Shown piece after piece: positions 51,231 to 61,297 of a stretch of DNA of 64,000 nucleotides. The position numbers and the translations under genes were made by a program. The stretch comes from Saltatorellus ferox (GTDB lineage: Bacteria > Planctomycetota > UBA1135 > GCA-002686595), in NCBI GenBank assembly GCA_007751475.1, contig CP036434.1, forward strand, positions 6,267,524 through 6,331,523, in the 5' to 3' direction. How positions within the stretch are numbered: position 1 is the stretch's first letter; every line of letters begins with the position of its first letter. The notes under the pieces were generated by a model, which was given only the letters and a program-made list of their open reading frames with translations, had not been told where the DNA came from and did no database searches.

Positions 51231-53381
51231 CTACAGCCACTCGCTGTGCACGAAGGGACCTTCCGGGTCGTTCACCTTCTGGTAGGTATGGGCTCCGAAC
51301 GCATCGCGCTGGGCCTGCACCAGGTTCTGCGGTAGACGTGCGCTGCGCAACGCGTCGTAGTAGGCGAGACTCGCGGCCATACCCGGAACCGGGATGCCCG
51401 CGCTGACCGCGGAGCCGACGACCCGGCGCCACGCAGCCTGCCGCTCGTCGAGCTCGGTGCTGACCTTCTCATCCACCATCAGGTTGGCGAGGTTCGGGTT
51501 CCGGCGCCACGCCTCCATCATCGTCTCCAGGAAACGCGCGCGGATGATGCAGCCGCCCGTCCAGATCCTCGCGATCTCCTCGGAGTCGATCGACCAGCCA
51601 TACTCCTCGGCCCCCGCATGGATCAGCGCCATGCCCTGGGCGTAGGCGCCGATCTTCGCGGCGTAGAGCGCCGCCTCGACGTCGTCGACCGTGATGCCGA
51701 GGTCCGCGTTCACCTTGGGCCCCTTCAGCACCTTCGCAAAACGCAGGCGATCCGACTTCATGCTGGAAAGCACGCGCGCGTCGATGGCGGCCGCGATCGA
51801 CGGAATCGATACCCCGAGGTCCAGCGCCACCTGGGCCGTCCAGCGGCCGGTGCCCTTCTGACCCGCCTTGTCCAGCACGCGGTCCACGAGCCAGCCTCCG
51901 TCCGGGTCCGCCTTCGCGAAGATCTGCGCCGTGATCTGAACGAGAAACGAGGAGAGCGGTCCCTTGTTCCAGCGCTTGAAGGTCGCGGCCAGCTCCTCCG
52001 GCCCCATGCCGAGGCGGCGCTGGAGGACATCGTAGGCCTCCGCGATGAACTGCATGTCCGCGTACTCGATGCCGTTGTGCACCATCTTCACGAAGTGACC
52101 TGCGCCGTCCGCGCCGACGTGCGTGACGCAGTCGCCGTGCTCGGTCTTGGCGGCGATCGCCTCCAGCACGGGGCGGATGCGCTCGTAGGCGTCGACGTCG
52201 CCACCGGGCATGAGGGCGGGCCCATTTCGCGCGCCCTCTTCACCGCCGGAGACGCCGACGCCCACGAAGCGGATGCCCACCTCCCGCAGGCTCGCCTCCC
52301 GGCGCCGCGTGTCCTCGAACCACGAGTTGCCGCCGTCGATCACGATGTCGCCCTCGTCCAGCAGCGGCTGAAGCGCCTCGAGCACCATGTCGACGGGCTT
52401 TCCGGCCTGAATCATCATCAGGATGCGACGCGGACGCTCGAGCGTCGCCACGAACTCGGCGTAGGTCGCGGTGCCGGTGAGTCGCCCCTCGCTCTCTGCC
52501 ACGGCGCTCCGCATGAGGTCCGCCTCGCGGTTCCAGACCGCCACGTCGAAACCATGATCCACGACGTTGAACGCGAGGTTGCGGCCCATGACCGCCATGC
52601 CGATGACGCCGAAGTCGGCCAGCGCAGCGGCGCCGCCGGAGTCCAGCGCTGCCGCCGCCGGCGCATCGATGAACCAGCGCGGCCGCGGCCCTGCGAGCGA
52701 AACGGAGGCCGCGGGCAGGAGCGTTTCCCCGCGCATGGTCTCGCCGCGGGCCTGGGACTCGACCCCGGCCAGCCGCTTGGCCTTGTCCGCGCCGAGCACG
52801 AGGAACACCAGCTCACGCGCCTCGCCGAAGGTGCGCAGGGTCAGGGTGATCCGATCGGTGGGCGCGTTGGGGCTCACCGCTGCGGCAACTCGGGCCTCAC
52901 CGGCATCGAGTTCGGCGCCGCCCGGGAAGAGCGACGCGGTATGGCCGTCGCCGCCCATGCCCAAGAGCGCCAGATCCAGCGGCTCGTCGCCCAGGACCTT
53001 CTCGTAGGCCGCCGCGCCCTCCGCGGGAGCGAGCGTGCCGTCCATCGGATGCACGTTTCCCTCCGGGATCGAGACCCGGCTCACGAGTGAGTCGCGCACG
53101 AGCTCCATGTTGCTCGCAGCGTCGTCGGCCGGGACGCAGCGCTCGTCGCAGAAGAAGAGGTGAACCTTGCTCCAGTCGACGCGCTCGGCGCACTCCGGCT
53201 CGGCGAGGCGCTCGTAGAGCGGGCGCGGCGTGCCTCCCCCCGAGAGCGCTACCCGAAAAACCCCGCGGGCTTCGATGGCGGCGGCCGCGCGCTCGATGAA
53301 GAGCTGCGCCAGTGCTTCGATGGTGGCCGCGGCGTCGGGAAAAACGGAAAGCGCCAGGGCGCGGCTCGTGGTGGTGGTCAT
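51231..53381 (-). CDS. pgl-gnd: Fused 6-phosphogluconolactonase / 6-phosphogluconate dehydrogenase
   Basis: 716 residues combining two consecutive oxidative pentose-phosphate steps. Residues 1-245: 6-phosphogluconolactonase (RVALSGGGTPRPLYERL, HLFFCDERCVP, LLGMGGDGHTASLFPG). Residues about 258-716: 6-phosphogluconate dehydrogenase (FGVIGMAVMGRNLAFNV for NADP, SGGEEGARNGPALMPGG, HFVKMVHNGIEYADMQ with catalytic Lys, KGTGRWTAQVALDLG, IIRARFLE). The junction is only about 15 residues (AAAALDSGGAAALAD). Both active sites look complete. It lies 21 bases after zwf, so G6P can be converted to ribulose 5-phosphate by products of one transcript. No frameshift or internal stop was seen. Confidence 0.95.
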   Translation of the reverse strand: MTTTTSRALALSVFPDAAATIEALAQLFIERAAAAIEARGVFRVALSGGGTPRPLYERLAEPECAERVDWSKVHLFFCDERCVPADDAASNMELVRDSLVSRVSIPEGNVHPMDGTLAPAEGAAAYEKVLGDEPLDLALLGMGGDGHTASLFPGGAELDAGEARVAAAVSPNAPTDRITLTLRTFGEARELVFLVLGADKAKRLAGVESQARGETMRGETLLPAASVSLAGPRPRWFIDAPAAAALDSGGAAALADFGVIGMAVMGRNLAFNVVDHGFDVAVWNREADLMRSAVAESEGRLTGTATYAEFVATLERPRRILMMIQAGKPVDMVLEALQPLLDEGDIVIDGGNSWFEDTRRREASLREVGIRFVGVGVSGGEEGARNGPALMPGGDVDAYERIRPVLEAIAAKTEHGDCVTHVGADGAGHFVKMVHNGIEYADMQFIAEAYDVLQRRLGMGPEELAATFKRWNKGPLSSFLVQITAQIFAKADPDGGWLVDRVLDKAGQKGTGRWTAQVALDLGVSIPSIAAAIDARVLSSMKSDRLRFAKVLKGPKVNADLGITVDDVEAALYAAKIGAYAQGMALIHAGAEEYGWSIDSEEIARIWTGGCIIRARFLETMMEAWRRNPNLANLMVDEKVSTELDERQAAWRRVVGSAVSAGIPVPGMAASLAYYDALRSARLPQNLVQAQRDAFGAHTYQKVNDPEGPFVHSEWL

Positions 53382-53402
53382 GGGGAGAGTCGGGGTCAGC
53401 GA

Positions 53403-54857
53403 TCAGTGATCGCGCATGAGCGCCTGGTCTGCGATGCCGAACACGTTGGCCGCCTGGGGCCCCCAGGTACCGGCCTCGTAGGGGTGAATCGTGTGGTTCA
53501 TCGTCAGCACGGGGTCGAAAACGTCCCACGATCTCAGAACCTCGTCACTGTGAACGAAAAGCGTCTGATCTCCGCGCAGGATGTCGAGGAGCAGCGTTTC
53601 GTAGGCGTCGGGAAGATCGTCGAAGTGCTCGTCGTGGCGGAACGTCAGGGGGAACTGGTCGAGCATGATGCCTGAGCCCGGCTCCTTCACGTTCATGTAG
53701 AGCGAGAAGCCGGGGTCCGGCTGGAGCGTCATCGTCAGGACGTTCCGATTGACCTCGCAGACGCCTTCGTTCTCGAACATGCAGACGGGCGACTCCTTGA
53801 ACTGAACGCCGATGCGGGTGAGGCGGCGCCCCATGCGCTTGCCCGAGCGCAGGTAGAACGGAACGCCGCGCCAGCGCCAGTTCATGATCTCGCACCGAAC
53901 GGCCGCGAAGGTCTCCGTGGAAGAGTCGGAGGGCACGTCCTTCTCCTCGTGGTAGCCGAGGAGTTCGCCGTTCCTCGCGTACTGTCCGAAGACCACGTCG
54001 CTCTTCGAGAGGGGCGCGAGCGAGCGCAGCACCTTGGCCTTCTCGTAGCGCACCGAGTCCGCGTCGATGTGCGGCGGAACCTCCATGGCCACCAGCGTCA
54101 GAAGCTGGGTCAGGTGGTTCTGGATCATGTCGCGCAGGGCGCCCGACTTGTCGTAGTAGCCGGCGCGCGAACCGAGCCCGAGTTCCTCGGCGACGGTGAT
54201 CTCGACGGCCGCGATGCGATCGCGATTCCACAAGGCCTCGAAGATCGAGTTGCCGAATCGGAAGGCGAGCAGGTTCTGGACGGTCTCCTTCCCGAGGTAG
54301 TGGTCGATCCGGAAGATCTGCTCCTCGCGGAAGGAGTTGCGCAGCACATCGATCAGCGCGTGGGCGGAGGCGAGGTCCGTCCCGAACGGCTTCTCCAGGA
54401 CGACGCGGGTCCAGCCACCCGAGTGATCGGCGTTCAGGCCCGCCGCGGTGAGGCCCTGGACCGCCTTGCCTAGGGCCGCCGTGGGAAGCGCGAGATAGAA
54501 GGCGCGGCGCGGGGGCAGGTCGTGCTCGGCCTCCAGGGCGAGGAGCCGCTCTCCCAGCGCCTGGTAGGCGGCGGTCGAGCCGTCGCCGAGCCCCTGGTAG
54601 TGGACGCAGTCCTGGCAAAGCGCCTTGGCCACTTCGGGCGGCACGTCCGCCTCCACCAGCGATTTCGCGACGAGTTGGCGGTAGGACGCCTCGGTGTTCT
54701 CGGGGCTCGTGGCCACGCCGACGATCCGGGTCTTGGGCGAGATCGAGCCCGCGGCGGTCAGCTCCGCGAGGGCGGGGAGAAGCTTCCGTCGGGCCAGATC
54801 ACCGGTCCCTCCGAAGATGACGAGCGTGCTCGGGGGCGTCGCTTTTTTAGGTTGCAT
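53403..54857 (-). CDS. zwf: Glucose-6-phosphate 1-dehydrogenase
   Basis: 484 residues from ATG 54857. NADP fold STLVIFGGTGDLARRKLLP (the usual GASGDL is GGTGDL), active-site RIDHYLGKETVQNLL, and VVLEKPFGTDL. First step of the oxidative pentose-phosphate pathway, yielding NADPH. The frame reaches further upstream but only with low-quality sequence. Followed after 21 bases by the pgl-gnd fusion, so a two-gene operon. Confidence 0.96.
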   Translation of the reverse strand: MQPKKATPPSTLVIFGGTGDLARRKLLPALAELTAAGSISPKTRIVGVATSPENTEASYRQLVAKSLVEADVPPEVAKALCQDCVHYQGLGDGSTAAYQALGERLLALEAEHDLPPRRAFYLALPTAALGKAVQGLTAAGLNADHSGGWTRVVLEKPFGTDLASAHALIDVLRNSFREEQIFRIDHYLGKETVQNLLAFRFGNSIFEALWNRDRIAAVEITVAEELGLGSRAGYYDKSGALRDMIQNHLTQLLTLVAMEVPPHIDADSVRYEKAKVLRSLAPLSKSDVVFGQYARNGELLGYHEEKDVPSDSSTETFAAVRCEIMNWRWRGVPFYLRSGKRMGRRLTRIGVQFKESPVCMFENEGVCEVNRNVLTMTLQPDPGFSLYMNVKEPGSGIMLDQFPLTFRHDEHFDDLPDAYETLLLDILRGDQTLFVHSDEVLRSWDVFDPVLTMNHTIHPYEAGTWGPQAANVFGIADQALMRDH

Positions 54858-55233
54858 GATGGGGACGGCGAGATGCGGTTCGCCGGGGCGCCAGCGTACC
54901 GACCGCGCCCCCACGACCCCAGGGGCGGGTGATGACATCCTCCATTCCGGCCCCCTTGGGAGGAATCTCTGGATCTGAAGGTGGAGGAGGCAGGGCGCCA
55001 CGGGCGTCCCGAAAGGAGGCGAGATCGACAGGATCGGGAGGACCGAGCCGGCAGCTGCAGCCGTTCGCCCCTGGGTCGTGCCTCAAACTGACAGCGCTCA
55101 CAGGAGAGCAACAGGCAGAAACCCTCGGTCCGTCCCAGGGACGGGTCGTGGCACGGTACGCTCTCTGGGCCTGGACTCCTCTGACGTCCCAGCCATTCGG
55201 CCCACCCATCAATTTTCCCCCTCGCTTTCATCC
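54858..55233. other. Divergent intergenic region, no gene seen
   Basis: About 375 bases between zwf (minus) and the large secreted protein (plus). Frames run through it in both directions but have no family resemblance or good starts. It must contain both promoters. No riboswitch, repeat or clear sigma-54 site was found; a TGGCAC at 55149 lacks a correctly spaced partner. Confidence 0.5.
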
Positions 55234-57291
55234 ATGAATCATCTCTCTCTCTCGCTCGCAGGTGCCCTCGCTCTAACGAGCAGTGCCGCACTCGCCCAGC
55301 AGCCCACCCGTGGCATCATGCCGTTCCACGGCGAGATCACCTACCTCGGAACGATCAACGCCGCCACCGGCGTGATCACGGCCCCCGGCGCCAACGTCGG
55401 CCCGGGTCTCGGCGAAGCGATCTACAACAACACCGCTATCCCGCCCCAGGGCTCGTTCTTCTCGAACCAGGGCGCTGCCAAGCTGTTCGATGAGGGCCGT
55501 ATCCCGAGCACCTCTTCGCCCAACGTCGTGGGTACGCAGGACACCTACATCCTCTCCAGCCTGAGCCTCCAGTACGTCACCAACGCCACGGACCCCAGCC
55601 TCGGCGGTATCGGCAACACCATCGAGATCGAGCTCTACGAGAGCTACGCCGCCTGCTCCATCCCGGACGGGTCCAACCCGCCGATCGCCACGATCACTCT
55701 CCCGGGTCTTCCGGGCTCCACGACCGGGGGGGCCGCAGGCTTCATCCTGGACGTCGACCTGACCGGTCTCGGCATCTGCATGAAGGCCGACGGCGACGGC
55801 GTGTACTCTGACGGCACGAGCGACCTCTTCGGTTGGTCGTTCCACGTGACGGAACTCGCCGACGCGACGGCCGTCGGGCCATTCCTCCGCGGTGACCCCG
55901 ACAACCAGCCCGCTGGTGACGCCACGGTCTTCCAGAACTCGGGCGCTGCTGCGGGTACGGGCCTCGACACCCAGGACCTGTTCGCGCGCATCAACGTCGA
56001 CACCACCACCCAGTGCCTGTTCTTCGGCGGCTACCCGGCCAACATCTTCAGCTCCTTCGGGCTCATCCTGCGCAGCGAGCTCTCGGGCGGCTGCATCGGC
56101 TGCGGCCAGCAGGACGACGTCTACGAGATGAACGACGACGCGGCCAACGCTGCCGCCATCGGCCTCGGTAGCTACAACCTGGTTTCGGACCTCAACGAAG
56201 ACTGGTTCAGCTACACCATCTCTCCGAACAGCGAGCTGACGATCGACGCGCTCTTCAGCGATTCGATCTCGGACCTCGACCTTCGCGTGTACGACGCGGC
56301 CACGCTCGCGTCGATCGACCAGAGCAACTCCGGCACGGACAACGAGCAGGTCATGGCCGGCAACTGCGGCGGCGCACCGCTCGACGTCGTCATCCAGATC
56401 CTGAACTTCAGCCAGGTCTGCAACGAGTACACCCTCGTGCTCACCGAGTCCGCTCTCGTCGCCGACGACGCGTTCGAGGACAACGACAGCTGTGACACCG
56501 GCGTGGCCCTTCCGCTCGGCGTCACCCAGGACCTCGTCGTCCGCCCCTACTGCGGTAGCGGCACGACCACCGACGACCAGGACTACTACAACGTCACCCT
56601 GATGCCCGGCGAGACCCTCAACGTCGACATCCTGTTCACCGACGCCATCACCGACATCGACTGCCGCCTTCGCGACATCACCGCTGGCTGCCCGGGCATC
56701 ACGCTCGACACCGGCTTCTCGACGACCGACAACGAAAGCGTCGAGGCCACCAACAACACGGCGGCCCCGATGGTCGTCTCCCTGCTGGTGGACTGGTTCG
56801 CTGGCGACGCCAACGGCCAGTACGACATGATCGCCACCGTTGGCGTGAACCAGCTCGGCGAGGTCATCTGCCTCGGCGTGGACAACAGCACCGGCACCGG
56901 CGCGCTGCTCACCGCCACGGGTGATCCGTCCGCTGCGGCCAACGACCTGACCCTCGACGTGACGTCGCTTCCCATGAACTCCATGGGCTACTTCATCGTC
57001 AGCCAGGAAACGAACGTCGTGACGAACCCCGGCGGCAGCGATGGCAACATCTGCATCGCGAGCCTCATCATCGGTCGCTACGCGGGTAGTGTCCTCAACA
57101 GTGGCGCGGCTGGCGCCGTGTCGTTCAGCCCCGACCTGACGTCGATTCCGGTCGCTTCGGGCGGCATGCCGGGCAGCAGCGCTGCGATGGCGGGCGACAC
57201 CTACAACTTCCAGCTCTGGTACCGCGACATGAGCGGCATGGGTGCGGCGACCTCGAACTTCTCGAGCGCCGTCAGCATCACCTTCCAGTGA
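55234..57291 (+). CDS. Large secreted protein with pre-peptidase C-terminal domains
   Basis: 685 residues from ATG 55234 with signal peptide (LSLAGALALTSSAALA). The first about 290 residues are a beta-rich region of unknown family (GEITYLGTINAATG, FILDVDLTGLGICMK). Then come two PPC-type beta-sandwiches (YEMNDDAANAAAIGLG, DWFSYTISPNSELTID; FEDNDSCDTGVALPLG, DYYNVTLMPGETLNVD). The last domain (CLGVDNSTGTGA, LPMNSMGYFIVSQ, DTYNFQLWYRDM) ends in VSITFQ and looks like a common cell-surface module. No catalytic motif; presumably structural or adhesive. Ends 64 bases before an intrinsic terminator. Confidence 0.85.
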   Translation: MNHLSLSLAGALALTSSAALAQQPTRGIMPFHGEITYLGTINAATGVITAPGANVGPGLGEAIYNNTAIPPQGSFFSNQGAAKLFDEGRIPSTSSPNVVGTQDTYILSSLSLQYVTNATDPSLGGIGNTIEIELYESYAACSIPDGSNPPIATITLPGLPGSTTGGAAGFILDVDLTGLGICMKADGDGVYSDGTSDLFGWSFHVTELADATAVGPFLRGDPDNQPAGDATVFQNSGAAAGTGLDTQDLFARINVDTTTQCLFFGGYPANIFSSFGLILRSELSGGCIGCGQQDDVYEMNDDAANAAAIGLGSYNLVSDLNEDWFSYTISPNSELTIDALFSDSISDLDLRVYDAATLASIDQSNSGTDNEQVMAGNCGGAPLDVVIQILNFSQVCNEYTLVLTESALVADDAFEDNDSCDTGVALPLGVTQDLVVRPYCGSGTTTDDQDYYNVTLMPGETLNVDILFTDAITDIDCRLRDITAGCPGITLDTGFSTTDNESVEATNNTAAPMVVSLLVDWFAGDANGQYDMIATVGVNQLGEVICLGVDNSTGTGALLTATGDPSAAANDLTLDVTSLPMNSMGYFIVSQETNVVTNPGGSDGNICIASLIIGRYAGSVLNSGAAGAVSFSPDLTSIPVASGGMPGSSAAMAGDTYNFQLWYRDMSGMGAATSNFSSAVSITFQ

Positions 57292-57355
57292 TCCTGTGAA
57301 CTGAACTCCTGACGGAGGCGGCCCAGGCCGCTTCCGATCCGGAGCGACCTCGAGG

Positions 57356-57389
57356 AGCCAGCGTCCCCACCGGGACGCTGGCTCTTTTC
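57356..57389 (+). terminator. Intrinsic terminator
   Basis: A perfect 12-bp stem (57356-57367 with 57372-57383), a CACC loop and a following CTTTTCGTT. It stops transcription from the secreted protein gene; the next gene starts 27 bases later and must have its own promoter. Confidence 0.95.
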
Positions 57390-57415
57390 GTTGCCCTTCA
57401 CGCTACGCTGGCGGC

Positions 57416-59596
57416 ATGGAGTCTCCCCCCACCACCCGCCGTGCGCTGGAGATCGGCGCGAGCCTCGGTCTGCTATTCGTCGTCAGTGCGCTTCGCACCA
57501 CGCGCCAGCAGGACATCTATCGGGAGGACCAGTACGCCACCGAGCTGGTGACGCGGCCCGTGGAGGACGGCTTCACCTTCGCCCCGCCTGGCGCACGCGT
57601 GGATCGCAGCATCGACGGGGACCGCGTCGTGCTGGCCGATGCCGAGGGGGGCACCGCGGTGATCCGCGGCCCCGTCACCTTCGCGGGTTCCGCGACCAGC
57701 GCGAGCGTCGAGACCCCGGACGGGCGCCTTCAGCTCGTCGTCTGGGACGAGTACGACGGCGAGGTGGAGCACGGCGGCTCCTTCGATGTCCTCGGGGCCT
57801 TCTTGCTGGACGGGAAGCCCGAGCCAGCGTTCGTCATCGCCCGCGGGCCGTCCTTCCAGGCACGCCCCACGGTCGCCTTCACGGGGCGACTCGACTCTCC
57901 GGGCGAGGCATGGGTGGCATGGGAAGAGGGTCCGGACGGATGGGGCCGCGCCTACCGCAGCGTGGACCAGCAGTGGAACAACGCGACGGACTCCCACGGT
58001 CCGCTCCACACCTGGCGCTCCACGAGGCTCGCCCGGATCGAACGAGACGGCTCGGTCACCGAGCACGACGTGCCGATGCCTTCGTTCGAGTTCCAGCGGC
58101 TCCAGCCGGACCGCCGCCCGGGCGCCGAGCGCGTCGGCGTGTTCTACGAACGGCCCGAACTCTTCAGCACCGGCGAGGGAGGCCTGTGGCTCGCCTACAG
58201 ACACGTGCACCAGAGCCAGGCGGGCCTCCAGATCCCCAAGCTGAGCACGCACATCGAACGGGGCTTCGCCGTCCACGTGCGGCTCTTGACGCAGGGCGGC
58301 TTCGGCCCGCTCTACAGGATCGACGAGCGCCAGCGCGACGGCGAGCAGCGCATCGAGTTCAGGAGCACGGAGTCAGGGGCCGAGCTGGTGCTGGAGACGG
58401 GACGCGCCGATCGCCGCAAGGACGGCCAGTTCCAGGGCGTCCGCACCGCTTCGCTCACCGCCGACACGGGCGACCCGATGCGAGACTTCGTCGTCAGCGC
58501 CAAGCGTCCCAGGAGACAGGGCACCCTCGCAGCTCCCGCCTCCGTTCGCCAGCAGATCCGCCCCACCGCCGTGGTAGACGGCCAGCCCTACAGCCTCTTC
58601 TTCGGCGACCTCCACCGCCACACCGACCTGTCGCTCTGCTTCCCGTTCTTCGACGGTTCCCTCGACGACGCCTACCGCTACGCCATGGGCCCCGGCGCGC
58701 TGGACTTCGTCGCCGTCACCGACCACGCGCGCGACCTCGACCAGGGCAAGGTCGAGAGCCGGCCCTGGCAGCTTCACGTGGCCGCCGCCGACCGCCACCA
58801 CCTGCCCGGCCGCTTCCTCACCTTCCGCGCCTACGAACGCAGCCAGGCCCACACCGACCACAACGTGCTCGGCCTCACCGAAGGCGCCGACTTCCTGCGC
58901 CCCCATCGCCCACCGCTCAAGGACTTCTGGGCCGAGTTCCCCGCGAGCGAGGTCTTCACGATCCCCCACGCGACGGCCGCCGTCCCAGGCCAGCGCTTCT
59001 GCGGCGACGTCTGGACGAAGCGCGACGACCTGAAGCGCCCGATCGCCGAGATCTACCAGGCCTTCCGCGACGTCTCCTCGATGACGGAACTCCAGGAGCG
59101 CGCGCTCCTCACCGGCCAGAAGCTCGGCTTCATCGCCAGCTCGGATCACCTCGCGACGTCGAGCGCGTACGCGTGCGTCTGGAACCCGGGCGATATCACT
59201 GAGCCAGGAAGCCGCGAGTCGCTCTTCCGCTCGCTCCAGTCCCGTCGCTGCTACGGCTCGACGGCCAGGATCGAACTGAAGCTCACGGCCGCGCACGCCG
59301 AGGCTCTGGGACCGACCCACTGGATGGGTGAGGACCTCCCGGATGCGCCGGACTACCGAATCGAGGTCTCGGGCCGCGGGTCCGCACCGCTGGAGCGCAT
59401 CGAGTACTGGTCGAACGGAGAGCTTCTCCACTCGGCTGCCACGGAAGCGGACACCCACTTCGGAGACGAGTTCCTGTGGACGCCGCCCGCCGAGCCGCAG
59501 CAGTACCTGTTCGTCCGCGTGATCCAGCGGGACGGCGAGCAAGCCTGGTCGTCACCGTTCTTCGTTCGCTGGGACAGCGTGACGTCCGGAGAGTGA
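57416..59596 (+). CDS. PHP-type / DUF3604-like secreted protein
   Basis: 726 residues with one N-terminal hydrophobic helix (IGASLGLLFVVSALR), so anchored or secreted. Residues 1-380 are beta-rich and unassigned (TRLARIERDGSVTEHDVP; LWLAYRHVHQSQAGLQ). From about 390 a PHP-like metal-binding domain: SLFFGDLHRHTDLSLC (HxH plus Asp), ALDFVAVTDHARDLD, VFTIPHATAA and FIASSDHLATSSA. This is the layout of DUF3604/PHP proteins. It may hydrolyse a phosphoester; substrate unknown. A C-terminal beta domain follows (RIEVSGRGSAPLERIEYW). Convergent with the SufS-like gene, 18 bases apart. Confidence 0.8.
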   Translation: MESPPTTRRALEIGASLGLLFVVSALRTTRQQDIYREDQYATELVTRPVEDGFTFAPPGARVDRSIDGDRVVLADAEGGTAVIRGPVTFAGSATSASVETPDGRLQLVVWDEYDGEVEHGGSFDVLGAFLLDGKPEPAFVIARGPSFQARPTVAFTGRLDSPGEAWVAWEEGPDGWGRAYRSVDQQWNNATDSHGPLHTWRSTRLARIERDGSVTEHDVPMPSFEFQRLQPDRRPGAERVGVFYERPELFSTGEGGLWLAYRHVHQSQAGLQIPKLSTHIERGFAVHVRLLTQGGFGPLYRIDERQRDGEQRIEFRSTESGAELVLETGRADRRKDGQFQGVRTASLTADTGDPMRDFVVSAKRPRRQGTLAAPASVRQQIRPTAVVDGQPYSLFFGDLHRHTDLSLCFPFFDGSLDDAYRYAMGPGALDFVAVTDHARDLDQGKVESRPWQLHVAAADRHHLPGRFLTFRAYERSQAHTDHNVLGLTEGADFLRPHRPPLKDFWAEFPASEVFTIPHATAAVPGQRFCGDVWTKRDDLKRPIAEIYQAFRDVSSMTELQERALLTGQKLGFIASSDHLATSSAYACVWNPGDITEPGSRESLFRSLQSRRCYGSTARIELKLTAAHAEALGPTHWMGEDLPDAPDYRIEVSGRGSAPLERIEYWSNGELLHSAATEADTHFGDEFLWTPPAEPQQYLFVRVIQRDGEQAWSSPFFVRWDSVTSGE

Positions 59597-59614
59597 CGCC
59601 GCGCTGAGCCGCCG

Positions 59615-61297
59615 TCAGGCGATCTCGGCCGGGTACGAGAACCAGCGCAGCTGCTCGAAGTCCGCCGTCGTCGTCGGGCACTCCACCGGCGGATCCGTAC
59701 TGGCGCAAAGCTCATCGATCAGCTTCCGCGCGTGCTCCAGGTGCTCGGGCAGTGAGATGTCCTGGCAACGGCCCGCGTCACAGCGATAGGCCATATCGCC
59801 GCTCTCGTAGCTGATGTCGTTCAGCGAGAGCGGAGGCGTCGCGATTCCGGCGCGATGGCGCCAGAGGCCCGACTCCGGGAAGAACTTGTAGTGACGCAGG
59901 AGCCTGGGCCCGTGCTCGGCCACCATCTCGATCGCCGAGAGGATGTACTCGAAGGTCTCGTCGTCGATGAAGTAGTTGAAGTTGACGCGCACCCAGCCCG
60001 GCTTGATGCCCTCGGAGCCGCGACTGATCTCGCGCCCGAAGGACTGCGAGCGCTCGAGGTCGATGCCGAGCAGGCGGTGGCCGTAGGGCCCGGCACAGGA
60101 GCACCCGCCGCGCGCCTGGATCCCGAAGAGGTCGTTCAGCACCGCCACCACGAAGTTGTGGTGCAGGAAGCGCTCGCCCTCGGCGCCGTGCTCACGCACG
60201 ACGAAGGAAACGATGGAGAGGCGGTTGGCGTCCCGGCTGCCGAGGATATCGATGCAGGGATGGCTGCTCCAGCGCTCGATCGCGGTGCGAATGAAGCGAT
60301 GCTCGCGCGCCTCGATGGTGTCGATGCCCACGGCTTGCTTCAGCTGGAACACGAGGCCCGCGCGGATCGCTCCGACGATGTCGGGGGTGCCGCCTTCCTC
60401 GCGGTGCTCGACGTGCGGAAGGTAGTCGTGGTTCTCGGGGTTCACGTAGGCGACGGTGCCGCCGCCCGGGATGGCCGGGACACGATTCTTGCAGAGCTCC
60501 AGCCGCACGACGAGGAGACCGGGCGTGCCCGGCCCGCCGATGAACTTGTGCGGTGAGACGTAGACCGCGTCGAGGTAGCCGGGGCCGTCCTCGGCCGAGC
60601 CCATGTCGATCTTGACGTAAGGCGCAGCCGCCGCGTAGTCCCAGAATGCCAGCGCGCCATGGCGATGAAGCAGCGTCGAGATCGCCGCGGTATCGGTGAT
60701 GATTCCCGTCACGTTGGAGGCGGCCGAGAACGAGCCGATGATCTGCGGGCGATCCCGGTACTCCTCCAGCTTCGCCTCCAGGATCGCCATGTCGATGTGA
60801 CCGTCGGCGTCCTCGGGGATCACCACGACGTCGGCGATGGACTCGCGCCAGGGGAGTTCGTTCGAGTGGTGCTCGTAGGGACCGACGAACACGACCGGAC
60901 GCTCGTGGGCCGGGATCTGCTCGCTCAAGCGGTAGCGATCCTCGAGATTCGACGGAATCCGGATGCCGAGGATCCCGACGAGACGGTCGATGGCGCCCGT
61001 GGTGCCGCTGCCGCAGAAGAGCACGGCGTGCTCCTTCGTCGCACCGACGCAGCGGGCGATGATCGAGCGCGCGTCCTCGCGGAAGCGCTGGGTCTGGAGA
61101 CCGGTCCCGGAGGACTCCGTGTGGGTGTTGGCGTAAAGCGGCAGCACGCGGTTCCGGATGTAATCCTCGACGAAGGTCAGCGCACGCCCCGAAGCGGTGT
61201 AGTCGGCGTAGACGACGGGACGGGGACCGAACGGGCCGGGGACGCTCTCGGCGCCGCCGATCACGGAGTCGCGGATGGTCTCGATGATGTCAGGCAT
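59615..61297 (-). CDS. SufS/cysteine-desulfurase-like class V aminotransferase
   Basis: 560 residues, longer than SufS (about 410). PLP fold type I: VVYADYTASGRALTFVED, ANTHTESSGTG, LFCGSGTTGAID, VSPHKFIGGPGTPG with the Schiff-base Lys, and the Cys-containing loop RGGCSCAGPYGHRLLG. The Cys is expected at the persulfide site. A C-terminal extension of about 120 residues (FFPESGLWRHRAG, YRCDAGRCQDIS) is extra. It probably removes sulfur or selenium from cysteine-like substrates. Next to the MBL-rhodanese gene, so a sulfur-handling role is supported. Confidence 0.88.
   Translation of the reverse strand: MPDIIETIRDSVIGGAESVPGPFGPRPVVYADYTASGRALTFVEDYIRNRVLPLYANTHTESSGTGLQTQRFREDARSIIARCVGATKEHAVLFCGSGTTGAIDRLVGILGIRIPSNLEDRYRLSEQIPAHERPVVFVGPYEHHSNELPWRESIADVVVIPEDADGHIDMAILEAKLEEYRDRPQIIGSFSAASNVTGIITDTAAISTLLHRHGALAFWDYAAAAPYVKIDMGSAEDGPGYLDAVYVSPHKFIGGPGTPGLLVVRLELCKNRVPAIPGGGTVAYVNPENHDYLPHVEHREEGGTPDIVGAIRAGLVFQLKQAVGIDTIEAREHRFIRTAIERWSSHPCIDILGSRDANRLSIVSFVVREHGAEGERFLHHNFVVAVLNDLFGIQARGGCSCAGPYGHRLLGIDLERSQSFGREISRGSEGIKPGWVRVNFNYFIDDETFEYILSAIEMVAEHGPRLLRHYKFFPESGLWRHRAGIATPPLSLNDISYESGDMAYRCDAGRCQDISLPEHLEHARKLIDELCASTDPPVECPTTTADFEQLRWFSYPAEIA

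Noticed and set aside
55149..55165. TGGCAC resembling a sigma-54 -24 element
   Set aside because: The GC of the -12 element is not at the required spacing.
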